Shown one piece after another: positions 47,868-59,304 of a DNA stretch of 64,000 nt. Positions within the stretch are counted from its first letter, which is position 1. Every line of letters starts with the position of its first letter. The position numbers and the translations under genes were made by a program. The notes below the pieces were generated by a model. The model was not told where the DNA came from. It did not search any database and worked only from the letters and a program-made list of their open reading frames with translations. This DNA is from Clusia tigrina. Lineage: Eukaryota > Arthropoda > Insecta > Diptera > Clusiidae. The stretch is from contig OV050033.1 in assembly GCA_920105625.2 (NCBI GenBank), forward strand, positions 16,760,001 through 16,824,000. Direction: 5' to 3'.

Positions 47868-49302
47868 TCCAAACAATCTATTAAGACCCCCAGTTCTTAA
47901 CGCCCAAGCTGCAGCAGCACAAGCGTTAGCAAATCAAAATGCTGGACAACAACAGCCTGTTCCACCAATGCCTTTAGTCATAACCCCAGAAATTGAAGCA
48001 CAGATCGCTAATATAGTCCGTAGAGCTTATGTGCAGGAACAACAAACCAGGCACAGGGAACAAATTTTATTCGATCAGGGAATAGACGCGGAACATGAAG
48101 ACTTAACCGGTCTTGACAAAATTCCAGATATAGTCAAATGTCTTAGAGATTTTTCCGGAAATCCAACAGAATTTGGATCATGGAAAAAAAGTGTTGAGAG
48201 AGTCCTTAAAATTTATGAAACCCTTAGGGGAACTCCTAAGTACTTCGGAATTCTCAATGTGGTTCGTAATAAAATTACCGGAAATGCAGACATTGCATTA
48301 GAATCCTACAATACCCCACTAAATTGGGATTGTATAATTAAATGTCTCACAACACACTATGCGGACAAAAGGGATTTAGGAACATTAGAATATCAAATGT
48401 CATCTATGACACAGGGTAATAGTTCGGTACAGGACTTCTACAAAGAAGTCTACGCCCACCTTTCTTTGATCTTAAATAAAATTGCATGTATGGAAGAAAC
48501 CGAGGAAGCCATACATTTATTAACAAAAAATTACCGCAACAAGGCCTTGGACACCTTTGTAAGGGGCCTCAGAGGCGACTTGCCAAGACTTTTAGGAATA
48601 AGAGAACCATCAGATTTGAACGAAGCCTTACATTTATGCCTTAAATTAGACAATCAGCAATTTAGGACGCAATATGCAAATAACAATAGTAAAATACCCT
48701 CTATTCCTCAACGCAAACAAAATAACCAAAACCACAACCAACATTTTTTTCCACAATTAGCATACTATCCTCAAATGCCAAACTTTCCGAGACCCAACTA
48801 TACCACACAAAACAATATGCGCCCACAAATACCACAATTCGTTCAAAGATTCAATCCACAATCAAACAATATGAACGCCACTAGGTACTATAGTCACCAA
48901 ATGCCTCAAAATCAGTTTTCATACCCGACAAGACATAATTTTCAGCCACCACCTAGACCAACCCAACAGAAACCTCCAGTTCCAATGGAGATAGACCCAT
49001 CCATAAGATCAAAAATGGTCAACTATATGAATAGACCAGCTCCAAACAACAATAGGTTTTCAGGAGCAAGACCTCCACCACAGTCGTCACAAATACACCA
49101 GCCAGCTAAATTTCAAAGAGTAAACCATATTGAAACTAATAACGAAAATAAAAATTTTCCCGACGAAGTAACGGACAATAGTACAGAACCCCAACAGGAA
49201 AATGAACCTGACGAAGACTTGACAGCATACCTCGAGCAATATTTTGGACAGGAAGATAGCTCACAAGAAAATGAATTTTCGGATGTTCATTTTTTAGAAT
49301 AA
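47860..49302 (+). CDS. gag: Errantivirus Gag
   Basis: The 480-residue structural protein starts at an ATG in good context (CAAAATGT). Residues about 85-265 form a Gag capsid-like region, starting near LDKIPDIVKCLRDFSG and including the DLGTLEYQM and FVRGLRGDLPRLL segments. The remaining part is rich in Asn, Gln and Pro, with an acidic tail. There is no CCHC zinc knuckle, which is common among gypsy-type errantiviruses. The slippery heptamer T TTT TTA at 49290-49296 lies two codons before the stop and should let some ribosomes shift -1 into pol. No stops or other damage are visible. Confidence 0.9.
   Translation: MSNPNNLLRPPVLNAQAAAAQALANQNAGQQQPVPPMPLVITPEIEAQIANIVRRAYVQEQQTRHREQILFDQGIDAEHEDLTGLDKIPDIVKCLRDFSGNPTEFGSWKKSVERVLKIYETLRGTPKYFGILNVVRNKITGNADIALESYNTPLNWDCIIKCLTTHYADKRDLGTLEYQMSSMTQGNSSVQDFYKEVYAHLSLILNKIACMEETEEAIHLLTKNYRNKALDTFVRGLRGDLPRLLGIREPSDLNEALHLCLKLDNQQFRTQYANNNSKIPSIPQRKQNNQNHNQHFFPQLAYYPQMPNFPRPNYTTQNNMRPQIPQFVQRFNPQSNNMNATRYYSHQMPQNQFSYPTRHNFQPPPRPTQQKPPVPMEIDPSIRSKMVNYMNRPAPNNNRFSGARPPPQSSQIHQPAKFQRVNHIETNNENKNFPDEVTDNSTEPQQENEPDEDLTAYLEQYFGQEDSSQENEFSDVHFLE
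49290..49296 (+). promoter_or_regulatory. -1 ribosomal frameshift site at the gag-pol junction
   Basis: T TTT TTA has the X XXY YYZ form in the gag frame, and the pol frame is the -1 frame and is open from this point. A downstream structure was not evaluated. Confidence 0.75.
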
Positions 49303-49313
49303 CAAACTCCACG

Positions 49314-52300
49314 TTGCCATATTTTCAATGTAAGACAGGCAACGGACAGATCCTAAAATTTCTAATAGACACCGGTTCCAACAAAAACTACATACAGTCG
49401 TCATTGGTCAAAAACCCAATACAAAATAAAACTATATTTAAAGCCAATTCTGTAGGAGGCCAAGTGCCAATTACTCACCATACGTTTATCAACCTATTTG
49501 GTATAAAATCCAAAAACCTAAAATTTTTCCTTTTGCCTAAACTAAAATCGTTTAGTGGAATTCTGGGCAACGACAGCCTTAAACAACTTAAAGCCATAAT
49601 TTTTACATCCAAAAATTTTATGCTTATCGACAACGTAATAAAAATTCCTATAAAACAACAATTGTCACAGTCAGTGAACAATATAGACATTAGGACAGAC
49701 CACATGACAAACGAACAAGCAAACAAACTATACCTTCTGTGCCATAAATATCCAAAACTTTTTTTGGATCCGGACGAAAAACTAACATTTACTACAACCG
49801 TAGTAGCGGAAATAAGAACAACCACGGACGCCCCAGTATATTCAAGATACTACCCATATCCGATGGCAATGAAAGACTCAATAGAAAAAGAAATTTTCAA
49901 ATTACTCGATCATGGCATTATCAGACGATCTAAATCACCTTATAACGCTCCAGTGTGGGCAGTCCCAAAAAAATTAAATGCCTCAGGCATTAGAGAAGAC
50001 AGAATGGTCATAGACTTTAGAAAACTAAACGAAATCACCATCCCTGACAGGTATCCAATACCTGAAATAAATGAAGTTTTGGCACAACTTGGCAAAAATG
50101 AATATTTTTCTGTAATTGATTTAAAAAGTGGTTTTCACCAAATTCCTTTAAGAGAAAAGGACATGGAGAAAACATCTTTCTCAATCAATAACGCAAAATA
50201 CGAATTTACGAGGGTCCCGTTCGGGATAAAGAATGGGCCTGCCATTTTTCAAAGAGCCTTAGACGATATCCTTAGGGAACACATTGGCAGAATCTGCTAT
50301 GTTTACATAGATGATATCATAATTTTTGGTCCAGATGAACAGACTCATCTTAAAAATATAGAAACCATTTTTGACACTCTCCAAAAAGCCAACATGAAGG
50401 TTCAACTCAATAAGTGCGAATTTCTTAAAAAGGAAGTAGAGTATTTGGGCTTCATTATATCAACAAAGGGTATAAAAACTAATCCTGCCAAGGTAGCGGC
50501 CATACAAGAATTAAAACCACCAACTACAATAAAAGAGTTACGATCATTTCTAGGGATATCAGGATTTTATAGACGATTTATTAAAGATTATGCAAAAATC
50601 GCAAAACCCCTTACCTTACTTTTAAGAGGGGAAGAGGGACGCATGTCCAAAAAAATGTCAGCGAAAATTTCCATAACTTTAAACAGTGAAGCAGTAGAAG
50701 CTTTTAAAAAAATAAAAAACACGCTTTCATCAGAAGACGTTATGCTTTCGTTTCCATCATTTGATAGACCATTCCATCTGACAACCGATAGCTCCAATTT
50801 TGCGATTGGTGCCGTTCTGGAGCAAGATGGTAAACCCATCACGTTTATATCGAGAACACTTAATCAGAGTGAAGAGCATTACGCCACTAACGAAAAAGAA
50901 ATGCTTGCCATAATTTGGGCCTTAAAATCGCTAAGAAACTATCTTTACGGAGCATCTGCAGTAAAGATTTTTACGGATCACCAGCCCTTAACTTATGCCC
51001 TCAGTAACAAAAACACGAATAGCAAACTTAAACGCTGGAAGGCTATCTTAGAGGAGTACAATTACGAAATGAAGTACAAACCCGGTAGTACAAATATTGT
51101 AGCCGATGCACTTTCTAGACCTACACTAAAAGAAACCGAAGTAAACTCAATGACTCCGACCCGGCACAGTGACGAAAGCTCATATCAAAATTTAATACCT
51201 TTTACAGACGTACCAATTAATGTTTTTAAGAACCAAATAATAGTTTCAACTGGAGACCCTTCTTACAAATTTGAAGTAATTTTCCCAACCTACCACAGAC
51301 ACACCATTACGGACATACACTTTACAAAGGACAAATTAAAATTGCTATTAACAAAATATTTAAACCCATCTGTGACAAACGCTATCAAAACAGAGGACAG
51401 TATCTTAGGGAAAATTCAAGACATCTACTCAAGCCATTTCGGAAAATATAGAATCAGGTACACCAGGACAATGGTAACTGACTTGACATCGGACACAGAA
51501 CAACAGACAGAAATTGTTAACGAACATAAGAGAGCTCACAGACATACGCAAGAGAACAAGGTCCAACTTCTCCAAAAATACTATTTTCCGCAAATGCAAG
51601 CGAAAATATCTAAAATAGTCAAACAATGTAAAATTTGCAGAGAAAATAAGTACGAACGACACCCAAGTAAATCAATATTAAAACACACCCCATTACCAGA
51701 ATATCCAGGACATTTTATTCACCTTGACATATACCACACAAACAATAGAGTCATCCTAACGGCAATAGATAAATTTTCAAAATACGCCCAAGCCAAAATA
51801 ATTAAATCCAGGGCAACTGAGGACATTAAAGCACCCTTACAGGAATTATTGATTTCTTTCGGCACTCCCGAAAATATCGTAATAGATAATGAGAAATCTC
51901 TAAATTCCTCAGTGATCACATTTATGTTAGAAGATCAACTGGGAATAAAAATTTACCGCACTCCTCCGTATACTAGTACAGTAAACGGTCAGGTAGAGCG
52001 TTTTCATTCTACACTCACAGAAATAATGAGGTGCCTTAACGCCGAAAAAATTTACGATTCTTTCAAAGACCTTTTAAATAACTCCCTTAATAAATATAAC
52101 TATTCCATACATTCTACCATAAATAAAAAACCAATAGAAGCATTTTTTGGAAGAGACTATGCAGACCCCTCTCAACTAAAAAAGGACAGACTTTTGACCA
52201 CTCAAAAAATATCAGAAAAACAAGATAAGGACCTTAAGACGCACAACAGAAAGAGAACAGAAATTAGGACGTATCTTCCAGGAGATATTGTTTTTGTAAA

Positions 52301-52427
52301 AGGCAATAAACGATTAGGAAATAAATTGACCCCGAGGTACAAACAAGAAATAGTTAAAGAAGACAAGGGAGGAATTATTATAACAGAATCCAAAAAAATT
52401 GTTCACAAGAATTTAATAAGAAATTAA
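49314..52427 (+). CDS. pol: Errantivirus Pol: protease, RT, RNase H, integrase
   Basis: About 1,037 residues are given from a TTG; translation really enters by frameshift near 49296, so no start codon is needed. Retropepsin has FLIDTGSNKNY (near residue 19). Reverse transcriptase has the catalytic YVYIDDI block (near residue 330) preceded by FHQIPL and PFGIKNGPAIFQ. RNase H begins at TTDSSNFAIGAVL (about 490). Integrase has an N-terminal zinc site (H-x3-H at HKRAH, then CKIC, about 738-765), catalytic Asp in HLDIYHT and VIDNEKS, and Glu in VNGQVERFHS. The order matches Ty3/gypsy elements. No stops or lost catalytic motifs are visible, so enzymatic competence is plausible. Confidence 0.93.
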   Translation: MPYFQCKTGNGQILKFLIDTGSNKNYIQSSLVKNPIQNKTIFKANSVGGQVPITHHTFINLFGIKSKNLKFFLLPKLKSFSGILGNDSLKQLKAIIFTSKNFMLIDNVIKIPIKQQLSQSVNNIDIRTDHMTNEQANKLYLLCHKYPKLFLDPDEKLTFTTTVVAEIRTTTDAPVYSRYYPYPMAMKDSIEKEIFKLLDHGIIRRSKSPYNAPVWAVPKKLNASGIREDRMVIDFRKLNEITIPDRYPIPEINEVLAQLGKNEYFSVIDLKSGFHQIPLREKDMEKTSFSINNAKYEFTRVPFGIKNGPAIFQRALDDILREHIGRICYVYIDDIIIFGPDEQTHLKNIETIFDTLQKANMKVQLNKCEFLKKEVEYLGFIISTKGIKTNPAKVAAIQELKPPTTIKELRSFLGISGFYRRFIKDYAKIAKPLTLLLRGEEGRMSKKMSAKISITLNSEAVEAFKKIKNTLSSEDVMLSFPSFDRPFHLTTDSSNFAIGAVLEQDGKPITFISRTLNQSEEHYATNEKEMLAIIWALKSLRNYLYGASAVKIFTDHQPLTYALSNKNTNSKLKRWKAILEEYNYEMKYKPGSTNIVADALSRPTLKETEVNSMTPTRHSDESSYQNLIPFTDVPINVFKNQIIVSTGDPSYKFEVIFPTYHRHTITDIHFTKDKLKLLLTKYLNPSVTNAIKTEDSILGKIQDIYSSHFGKYRIRYTRTMVTDLTSDTEQQTEIVNEHKRAHRHTQENKVQLLQKYYFPQMQAKISKIVKQCKICRENKYERHPSKSILKHTPLPEYPGHFIHLDIYHTNNRVILTAIDKFSKYAQAKIIKSRATEDIKAPLQELLISFGTPENIVIDNEKSLNSSVITFMLEDQLGIKIYRTPPYTSTVNGQVERFHSTLTEIMRCLNAEKIYDSFKDLLNNSLNKYNYSIHSTINKKPIEAFFGRDYADPSQLKKDRLLTTQKISEKQDKDLKTHNRKRTEIRTYLPGDIVFVKGNKRLGNKLTPRYKQEIVKEDKGGIIITESKKIVHKNLIRN

Positions 52428-52440
52428 TTTACGCTATTTG

Positions 52441-52443
52441 CAG
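52441..52443 (+). promoter_or_regulatory. Candidate splice acceptor for env mRNA
   Basis: CAG preceded by a T-rich stretch lies just after the pol stop, at the start of the open env frame. Errantivirus env is normally expressed from a spliced RNA. The donor was not located. Confidence 0.35.
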
Positions 52444-52570
52444 GACCCTGATTGCGTCAATCAGACCAGAAACTCAAATCCTGGACTATTCAAATTCACA
52501 AGTAATAGCTACTGAGACAGGACAATCAAAATTAGTCATCGGAACTTTCAAAATTTTACACGTTATCGAC

Positions 52571-53914
52571 TTGGAACAATACAACAAAATACTGACCACT
52601 ATTGAAGAAACAATTAAAAAGGACATCACGAGAAAAGACGCTAGCTATACCTTCCTACTACATGAACTAAACTCATCACTAAAAATCCTTGACGAATTGA
52701 GACCTAAACGCTCTGCAAGATCCATAGACGCACTAGGCACTGCCTGGAAATGGATTGCTGGAACACCCGACCACGAAGATTTCCAAATTATTTCAGACCA
52801 AACTAAAAATCTGCTAAAAAATAACCAAAATCAAATAGTAATCAATAAAGCCATTGAAGAAAGGCTGCAAATCATTACGAACATGACGAACACTGTACTT
52901 AATTCCATTAAAACTTCGGACTCACTAAGGACTTTAATAGTTAAAGACGTCGAACGTAAATTAAAAATCTTAACCGAGGAACTTATAAACATTAATTACG
53001 CGATACAATGGGCCAAAAGCGGCATCGTAAATTCATTTATATTATCGAACTCAGAACTGACAACCATAAGGGATTTTTTTACAAATCAAAGTTTGCCTTA
53101 TATTAATCTTATCGAAGCCCTCGAGTTTGCAGAGGTTAAAATAAGTTCTAGCAAAAACACATTAATTTTTATTGTAAACTTGCCTAAGACCGAGAATATT
53201 ATTTGTAAAAACCTATTTATAAGACCTGTAAAAAAAGGCAATTTTGTAATTAATATAAAAAAGGTAAATTTTATTTTATGCAAAGATTCAATATTAGAAA
53301 TAAAAACTAATTGTAAATTAATTAACGAAATATCCTTGTGCAAAAGAGAAAACGTTGACAACATTACAGATACCGAATGCTTACCTAATCTTCTGTCCGG
53401 AACGCCGTCCGTCTGTCCGACAACAAACCATCATCATTTACCAACAATTGAAGAGGTTATGCCTGGTCTAATGCTATTAAACGGATATAGGGGCATAATT
53501 TCACTAGATAAAAAGGAAGTTTCCCTTAACGGAACATTCTTGGTAAAGTTTCATAATACTACCTTAACTATAGGTGATAAAACTTACTTCAGCAAAGAAA
53601 AAACAATGGCTCGCCCAATGCCTGCCATAGTACAATCTATGAACAACGTATCTTCATACGAAGAAGTACTTTCCTTAAAAGCTTTAAAAGACTTACACGT
53701 CAAAAATCTAGAAGAGATACGTGATTTGACCCATAAGAATAAGGCAGCCCTCGTTACTAGCCTTACCTTTCCTACTGTCATTATACTGGGATTAATTTTC
53801 CTTTTGGCAAAGAAAATTTTGGCCAGAAAGCAAACCTTAAAAATAGAAACAGTACATGTCCATTCCATTGATTACCAAAATCACGACTCATCCAACGTGG
53901 ACGTTGGAATTTAA
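52571..53914 (+). CDS. env: Errantivirus envelope-like protein (baculovirus F-type)
   Basis: 447 residues are given from the first in-frame ATG, and the frame is already open upstream to about 52440, so the true N-terminus probably comes from a spliced message. A furin-type RPKR site lies at residues 44-47, followed by a hydrophobic, fusion-peptide-like stretch and the TPDHEDF signature seen in insect errantivirus and baculovirus F proteins. A long helical, coiled-coil-prone region and a Cys-containing C-terminal ectodomain come next. A single membrane span lies at about 393-413, followed by a basic anchor and a short cytoplasmic tail. No stop interrupts it. In this family the protein is a membrane fusion glycoprotein; function of this copy is untested. 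Confidence 0.88.
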   Translation: MEQYNKILTTIEETIKKDITRKDASYTFLLHELNSSLKILDELRPKRSARSIDALGTAWKWIAGTPDHEDFQIISDQTKNLLKNNQNQIVINKAIEERLQIITNMTNTVLNSIKTSDSLRTLIVKDVERKLKILTEELININYAIQWAKSGIVNSFILSNSELTTIRDFFTNQSLPYINLIEALEFAEVKISSSKNTLIFIVNLPKTENIICKNLFIRPVKKGNFVINIKKVNFILCKDSILEIKTNCKLINEISLCKRENVDNITDTECLPNLLSGTPSVCPTTNHHHLPTIEEVMPGLMLLNGYRGIISLDKKEVSLNGTFLVKFHNTTLTIGDKTYFSKEKTMARPMPAIVQSMNNVSSYEEVLSLKALKDLHVKNLEEIRDLTHKNKAALVTSLTFPTVIILGLIFLLAKKILARKQTLKIETVHVHSIDYQNHDSSNVDVGI

Positions 53915-53923
53915 AGGGGGAGG
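53913..53923 (+). other. Errantivirus polypurine tract
   Basis: AAAGGGGGAGG ends directly at the 3' LTR, beginning at the env stop codon. Confidence 0.85.
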
Positions 53924-54356
53924 AGTTAACATTCCAAATATTTAAATTTATTTTTCTACAGCTACTGAATATTTCTCAGAATTCAGGAAATGTTATTTTA
54001 ACATTTCGAAATATCTTCGCAAAGCTTACATTGCATTTCCCACAGTAGCTATGCCCCAACTCAGTGCACATGCAAGTGTGTTATTTCATTTACTTTTGGT
54101 GTATTTCCACGAAACCAGGAAATGCCCACACAAGCCAAGCTTTACCATTTAGAACATTTATTCTCATACCCCAAAGGTGCTGACGCTATGTCTATGCCAT
54201 TTACCTTTAATTTTAACTTTTCCTTTTTGCACTTGTTTCCAAATAATTTTAGTATTAAGCAAATTTATGTAATGACAAAAATACTATAAAAAAGCGTAAT
54301 AACCAATAAAGAGATTCATTAATAATTCACACTTCAAAACGTGCATTTCATTAACT
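53924..54356 (+). repeat. Errantivirus 3' LTR, 433 bp
   Basis: No differences from the 5' LTR were found by eye. It is followed by the TATA duplication. Confidence 0.94.
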
Positions 54357-54360
54357 TATA

Positions 54361-57300
54361 CAAGACTTTGCCCCGCTCTCATCCCGTTATTGCTGTCTGC
54401 GCAAACATTTTCAAACCAAATTGCCCAGATCCGTTTTTGCTCCTTTCCTTCCAGTTGGTGCCCAGAGCGCATGCAGGCCCCTTCGATTGAGCAAACTGTT
54501 TCCAAAATTGATGCAAATCGCTGCAATATTAATCAATTTACACAGAGGACCGTCGCATCATGCCCGCCAACACCCCTACTAACAGCACTAGCAACTCAAC
54601 AGTTTTGCGCTGCTCACTACGACAACAATAAATTTTGTATTTTTATTTGTATTTATGATGAAGCCGATAAAAACAACAAATAAGCAAACAAACGGAAGCA
54701 CTACACAAGAACAAAAGCGAAGAGGCACTAACAAAAAACTCACACAAATACACACAAAAAGGGGGGAAAATTGAGTACAAGTAAATATCCTTCGACAGGA
54801 TAAATTGCAAGTCAATTAAGCATCAAATATGGATGAACGAATTTTGCAAGGATTTATTGATTTATGTAAAAGCAAAGCAAATAAAAATGAACTCGAACAG
54901 CGCGGCATAAAGGATGAGAAAAAAAATCGGTAGCAAATGAAGTCACTTTGCATTTATTTTTTTTATATTTTAAAACTGCCAATTGGGTTGGCGGGGGGGG
55001 GGGGAGCTGAGGGACGGCAAGGGTGCAGGAATACATGCAAAGTATCATAAAAGAAAATGTGCTAAAAGGATTTTTTCGTGCAGCATATCTTGAAGGACAG
55101 ACAAACTGCGCAGTTGTAGGGTGCAGCATCTTTAATCCAAGCAAGATTTTACTGCCACTGGAAAAGGATCTGCAACAGGGCTTGCATACTGTATGCGACT
55201 GGTGTGCGTTTAGCTGCGAGCAAGGACACCAATGATCTGCAATGCTTACCGCACAAAATTAAAGGGGGAAAAATTCATATGCCGGGGCATTCATTTCAAA
55301 GCAAGCGATTGCGCTGGAGAAGGAGAGGGGGGGGCTGGGTTCGCACACGCACACGCGAAAATAGCGAGCAATCAATTTTGTTTACCCTGCAAGCTAAAAG
55401 CACTCAAAACGATGTGGTGGCTGAGCTGCCAGCGTGTGGGGGCAGCAGGGCAGTCGCAGTTAACTTATGTTAAGCTTAAGCCAAATAGTGAATGATTGCT
55501 TTGTGCGAAAGGACTTTGCAAGGATATTTGCCGCACTACGCACACAACGTTCACAGAGCACAGCACAGCTGACACAGTCAATGTAATCCATCTGTTTTGT
55601 AAGTGTTTCAAATCAAAACAGAGCGCAGAGCGCCATTTCACGAAACTGCTTGTTTCTGTGTGCCGGGAAGAGGGAGGAGGGGCAGCACCATCACGAAGCC
55701 AACGCTTGCTGCTTGCCATAATAATGATGTACTCGTAGTTGCTGCTATTGTTGTGTTTGTTGTTGGCGCTGTTGTTGTAGTTTGGTATTCCTTATTGCAA
55801 TTGGAAAATCATTTGTGAAAAGTCAAACCACCACATCTCATTCACATGGGCGCTCACATCCTGAGGGCACTCATTTGACACTCGAACTTCTTGAGCAGCA
55901 GTGGAGCATATTTGATCAGGGCCGAGCTTCTACGCTGCTGCAACAATAGTTGCGCCACTTGTGCATACATTGATATAGTTCACAAGCATACAATGCCAGC
56001 GAGTATGAGTAATTGTTGCTGGCGTTGCCGGCTGTAGGAGGGCAAGGAGGGTGGCCTCGAGAATTGATTTCGCTGCAAGTTATTAAAATAAAGTTTTTGT
56101 TTGTTGCTGTGGCACAATATCCAAAGCAACAAAAACAACAACAACAACAACAATTAAAACAACAGCAACAGCAGCAAATAACAATTAAATCCATCGAAGA
56201 ATAGCAAGCGAAGAAAGTAAATGTGTGCCAGGACGAGAGCTGGTGATTGGACCCAAGGCGTACAGGGTGTATACTGGAAAAGTCGCACGGTGTGAGGAGG
56301 AGTAATTTCAGGAATTTAAGCATAATTTAAAATGCATTTTCCATGGGATCTTAGTCACCACATCCGACTGCAAACTGACCTGATAACTTTCAAATTGTAT
56401 CTTCTTAACAGTCATTGTGGCAGTTTATCATGCATGTCCATGCCATCGAAGACCTGCTACATCGTTCAGTTCATCTCTGCTCCTTATTCATCTCGCTCAT
56501 GCTCATTAAGCGCCTGCAGTGCTGCTTAAGTAAATTGAATTTTGTTTGTGCTTCGCTCTGCAAATACGGGTTCGAAATTATTTAATATATGAGCACTTTG
56601 GAGCGGTGTGTGGAGTGGGTATGCGAAGTGTGCTGTGTAGGAGTGTGGGAGTGTGGCTTGCAGGGACAGCATATTCTGCAATACTTTTCCGTGCTTAATT
56701 TTGTGCTGTGACCGCAGGCGTGCTAATTGCTGAACTGACTTTAACAATACAAGTGAAGGAGAATAGTATAAATTAAACTGTTGCCACTTGTGTGAGGAGC
56801 GTAGCTCCTTTTAGTAATATTTCAAAGGAGTGGATGGATTTGTAGCCTAGAGAATGTAAGTAAGAGTACCTCCCAAGAAGGGATACATTGATGTAGATGG
56901 TAATGCTACTAAGTTACTTGAGAAAGTTAGCAGAGAATTCAAGCCAGTTTTTTTAATAGCCTTTTGATAAGCCGAAACGGGTCAGGAGAATTTGCATTAA
57001 GTTCAAATTCTATGTACACATCCTTAGAGCAGTACTTAGAATTTTCGTAAAGATCCCGCAGCACAAAGATCCTTTTGTGGCTTGGTCACCCACGGGCGCC
57101 CACATGGTCACAAAGTAGCATATTCCTTCCTTGCATAATGAATGACAGATCTTCGATCTATGGTTGGGCGTATCATATGGTGACCATTGAAATCAAAGAG
57201 ACTTTTTGATTGAAGAACATGACAGTACAAAGCACTTAATATTTGTCCTGTACTTGCCAAACTGAGGATCCACTTATTGGGGTAGTTGTGCTGGGAATGA

Positions 57301-59304
57301 ACAAAACACATTTCTTATCCCTCGACAGAGTTCTGAGTTTCATATAAAAGAGTCAAGGAAATTTGAAAAACTGTAACTTCCCCTTTCAATAACCGCTTGT
57401 CCCGTTTTCAAAGGCTTAAAGAACTTGTGTGAGTGCCTGGAGAAGTCTTTCTACTGCGGTTCTCCAAACTAGCCACTTCTATATATGTATCTATCTATAA
57501 CCAGAGCCCATGTGGATATGTCCCACCGTATCAATTGAAGTTCTTCTCTGCTTGTAGTATTAACGTTCAATCCGCTGCTCATGGTGAGCTAAGGTCTACT
57601 CATCTATTGCCCAGCAGGACTTTGCATCTAGTGCAAGTAATCCATTCCACCTCTCTTAGGATATTTGTTGAAAAATTTCAATCCAAAATCATGGACTTTT
57701 CACATCATGTGTGGTAAGACTCCATTATAGAAATTTACGAGTATACATCACAGTCCAAAAAGAGTTCACCAAATGGTGACTGGATTCCCCATGAGTGCAG
57801 CCCCACTATTACCCACCAATATTTGAAAATTTTGAAAATTGCAGGACGGACGAAAAGAACAGGGAATCATTGAAACTGGCAGCTACTTAAGCTAATTGGA
57901 ACGTGTTTGTTTGGAAATAAATAACGTGACATGGTTAATTGCAGGATTTTCGGCTTGAGCCGAGCGAGCGGAGTCCATTAAAATGCCACAAATCAATCGC
58001 ATAAAAATTGCGTATTAATTGAGTTCGTGACTGACGTCAGAGGACGTGCACGAGCCAGGAATCTGAAAATTCATTTCAAATAATTGAAATGAAATCGAAT
58101 AAAATAGAAAAGAAAAATCAACAACAACTACGGCGGCAACGACAAAAGCAACAAAAGCAGCAAAAGTAAATAGAATGAAATAAACAAAATAAAGTTGTTT
58201 CTTTTTAAGCGACAGAATACGCATGCATACTCGCATCCTTGAAGTGTGGATAGGCATTAAATTTTCATTTATGCTCTAAAATGCTTCAGCAAATCAAAAT
58301 TTATTGAGTAAACTTTTATGCGGAAGGCAACAGGGACGCAGGGGTAGGGAGGTAGGCGAGTAGGCGGGTAGGCAGTTGAGCAGCCAAGCAGTTAGGAGCA
58401 GCTAGGATGCGAGGCGCATTTCAAGTCCATTTGCTGCTCATTTGTGAATGGCTTCATTTGCACTAACTTCGATTTTGATATCCTTTTTGGCAATAAAGCA
58501 CATCCTTATAAAGCTGTGCTCGTGGCGCTTACGCACATTTTGCGAATGTGGAAAATTTAAATTTGCCTACGACGCCGTCATGCCCCAGGCCTCCCTTGTC
58601 CTGATGGCTGGTTTCTGGTATGCTCGCTGGGCTTGTTGCCTGCTATTCGAGCTCAATGACCCATAAAGCGCTTTCCGCATGGCATTGCTACGCTATCAAC
58701 TTCGACGTTATTAAATTTGACAGTTTTGCTGCTGTTTTTTTGGGCTCCGCTCCGGTTCTACTTCTACATTCTTGGGCATTTTTCTGTTGTGTTATGCGTT
58801 GAAACGCTTTAATAAGCGTGTGTCTGTGGCTGTGTCTGTGGGTGTGTCTGTGCGAAAGGAGTTGCTTAAACTTTTGACCGAGGGAGTATTCCGTTAGGGC
58901 TTGGATTGTTTGTGGTGTCCTGGGGTTGCCATCTGCCATCCAGGCAGTGTGGTAGCTAGGCCGGAGGGCTGAAAAGCTGGCAAGCAAGCAGGCAGGCAGG
59001 CAGCTTTTGAATAATTGTTTCGCATTTTGAATAATTTAATTTGGCGACTGTTTCTAAGTGCACGAAATGAAGGAATTGCAAATGGGATTTTCTGCGGATT
59101 TTCGGTTGCCTTAGCAGCAAAGAAAAAAAAGGAAAATGGAAAAAGTAACAAAGAAACAAAAAATGAAAATAATAAAATAAAAACTTCTGTTTGTGAGATT
59201 CTTAAAATTCAATTTCACTTTAAGAACGCTTTAAAAATTACACTTTTTTTAGTTTAGTGAGAAAATGAGGAACTTGCCTCTGAATTGACGGACACATTCT
59301 GTAA
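54361..59304. other. Non-coding; poly-G, CAA and GGCA patches
   Basis: Unique sequence with a run of about 13 G near 54991-55004, (CAA/ACA)n at 56125-56175, GTAGG-type short repeats at 58340-58380 and GGCA repeats at 58985-59001. The 135-codon minus frame at 55916-56323 is Cys-rich only because it is antisense to the CAA repeat. No gene is recognised. Confidence 0.5.

Larger units (their letters stand above)
46002..54356 (+). mobile_element. Full-length errantivirus (gypsy-like, with env)
   Basis: The 8,355-bp provirus has 433-bp LTRs that show no differences by eye, offset by 7,922 bp. They begin AGTTAAC and end TTAACT. The target duplication is TATA (45998-46001 and 54357-54360), like 17.6/297-type insect errantiviruses. 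In order it carries a tRNA-Lys primer-binding site, a 1.2-kb AT-rich leader, a small ORF, gag, pol in the -1 frame, env, a polypurine tract and the 3' LTR. All three main frames are open. Together with matching LTRs, this points to a recent insertion. A relationship to the medfly element yoyo is possible but was not tested. Confidence 0.95.

Noticed and set aside
55916..56323. Cys-rich minus-strand ORF of 135 codons
   Set aside because: The Cys/Phe run is antisense to a CAA/ACA microsatellite, not a cysteine-rich peptide.
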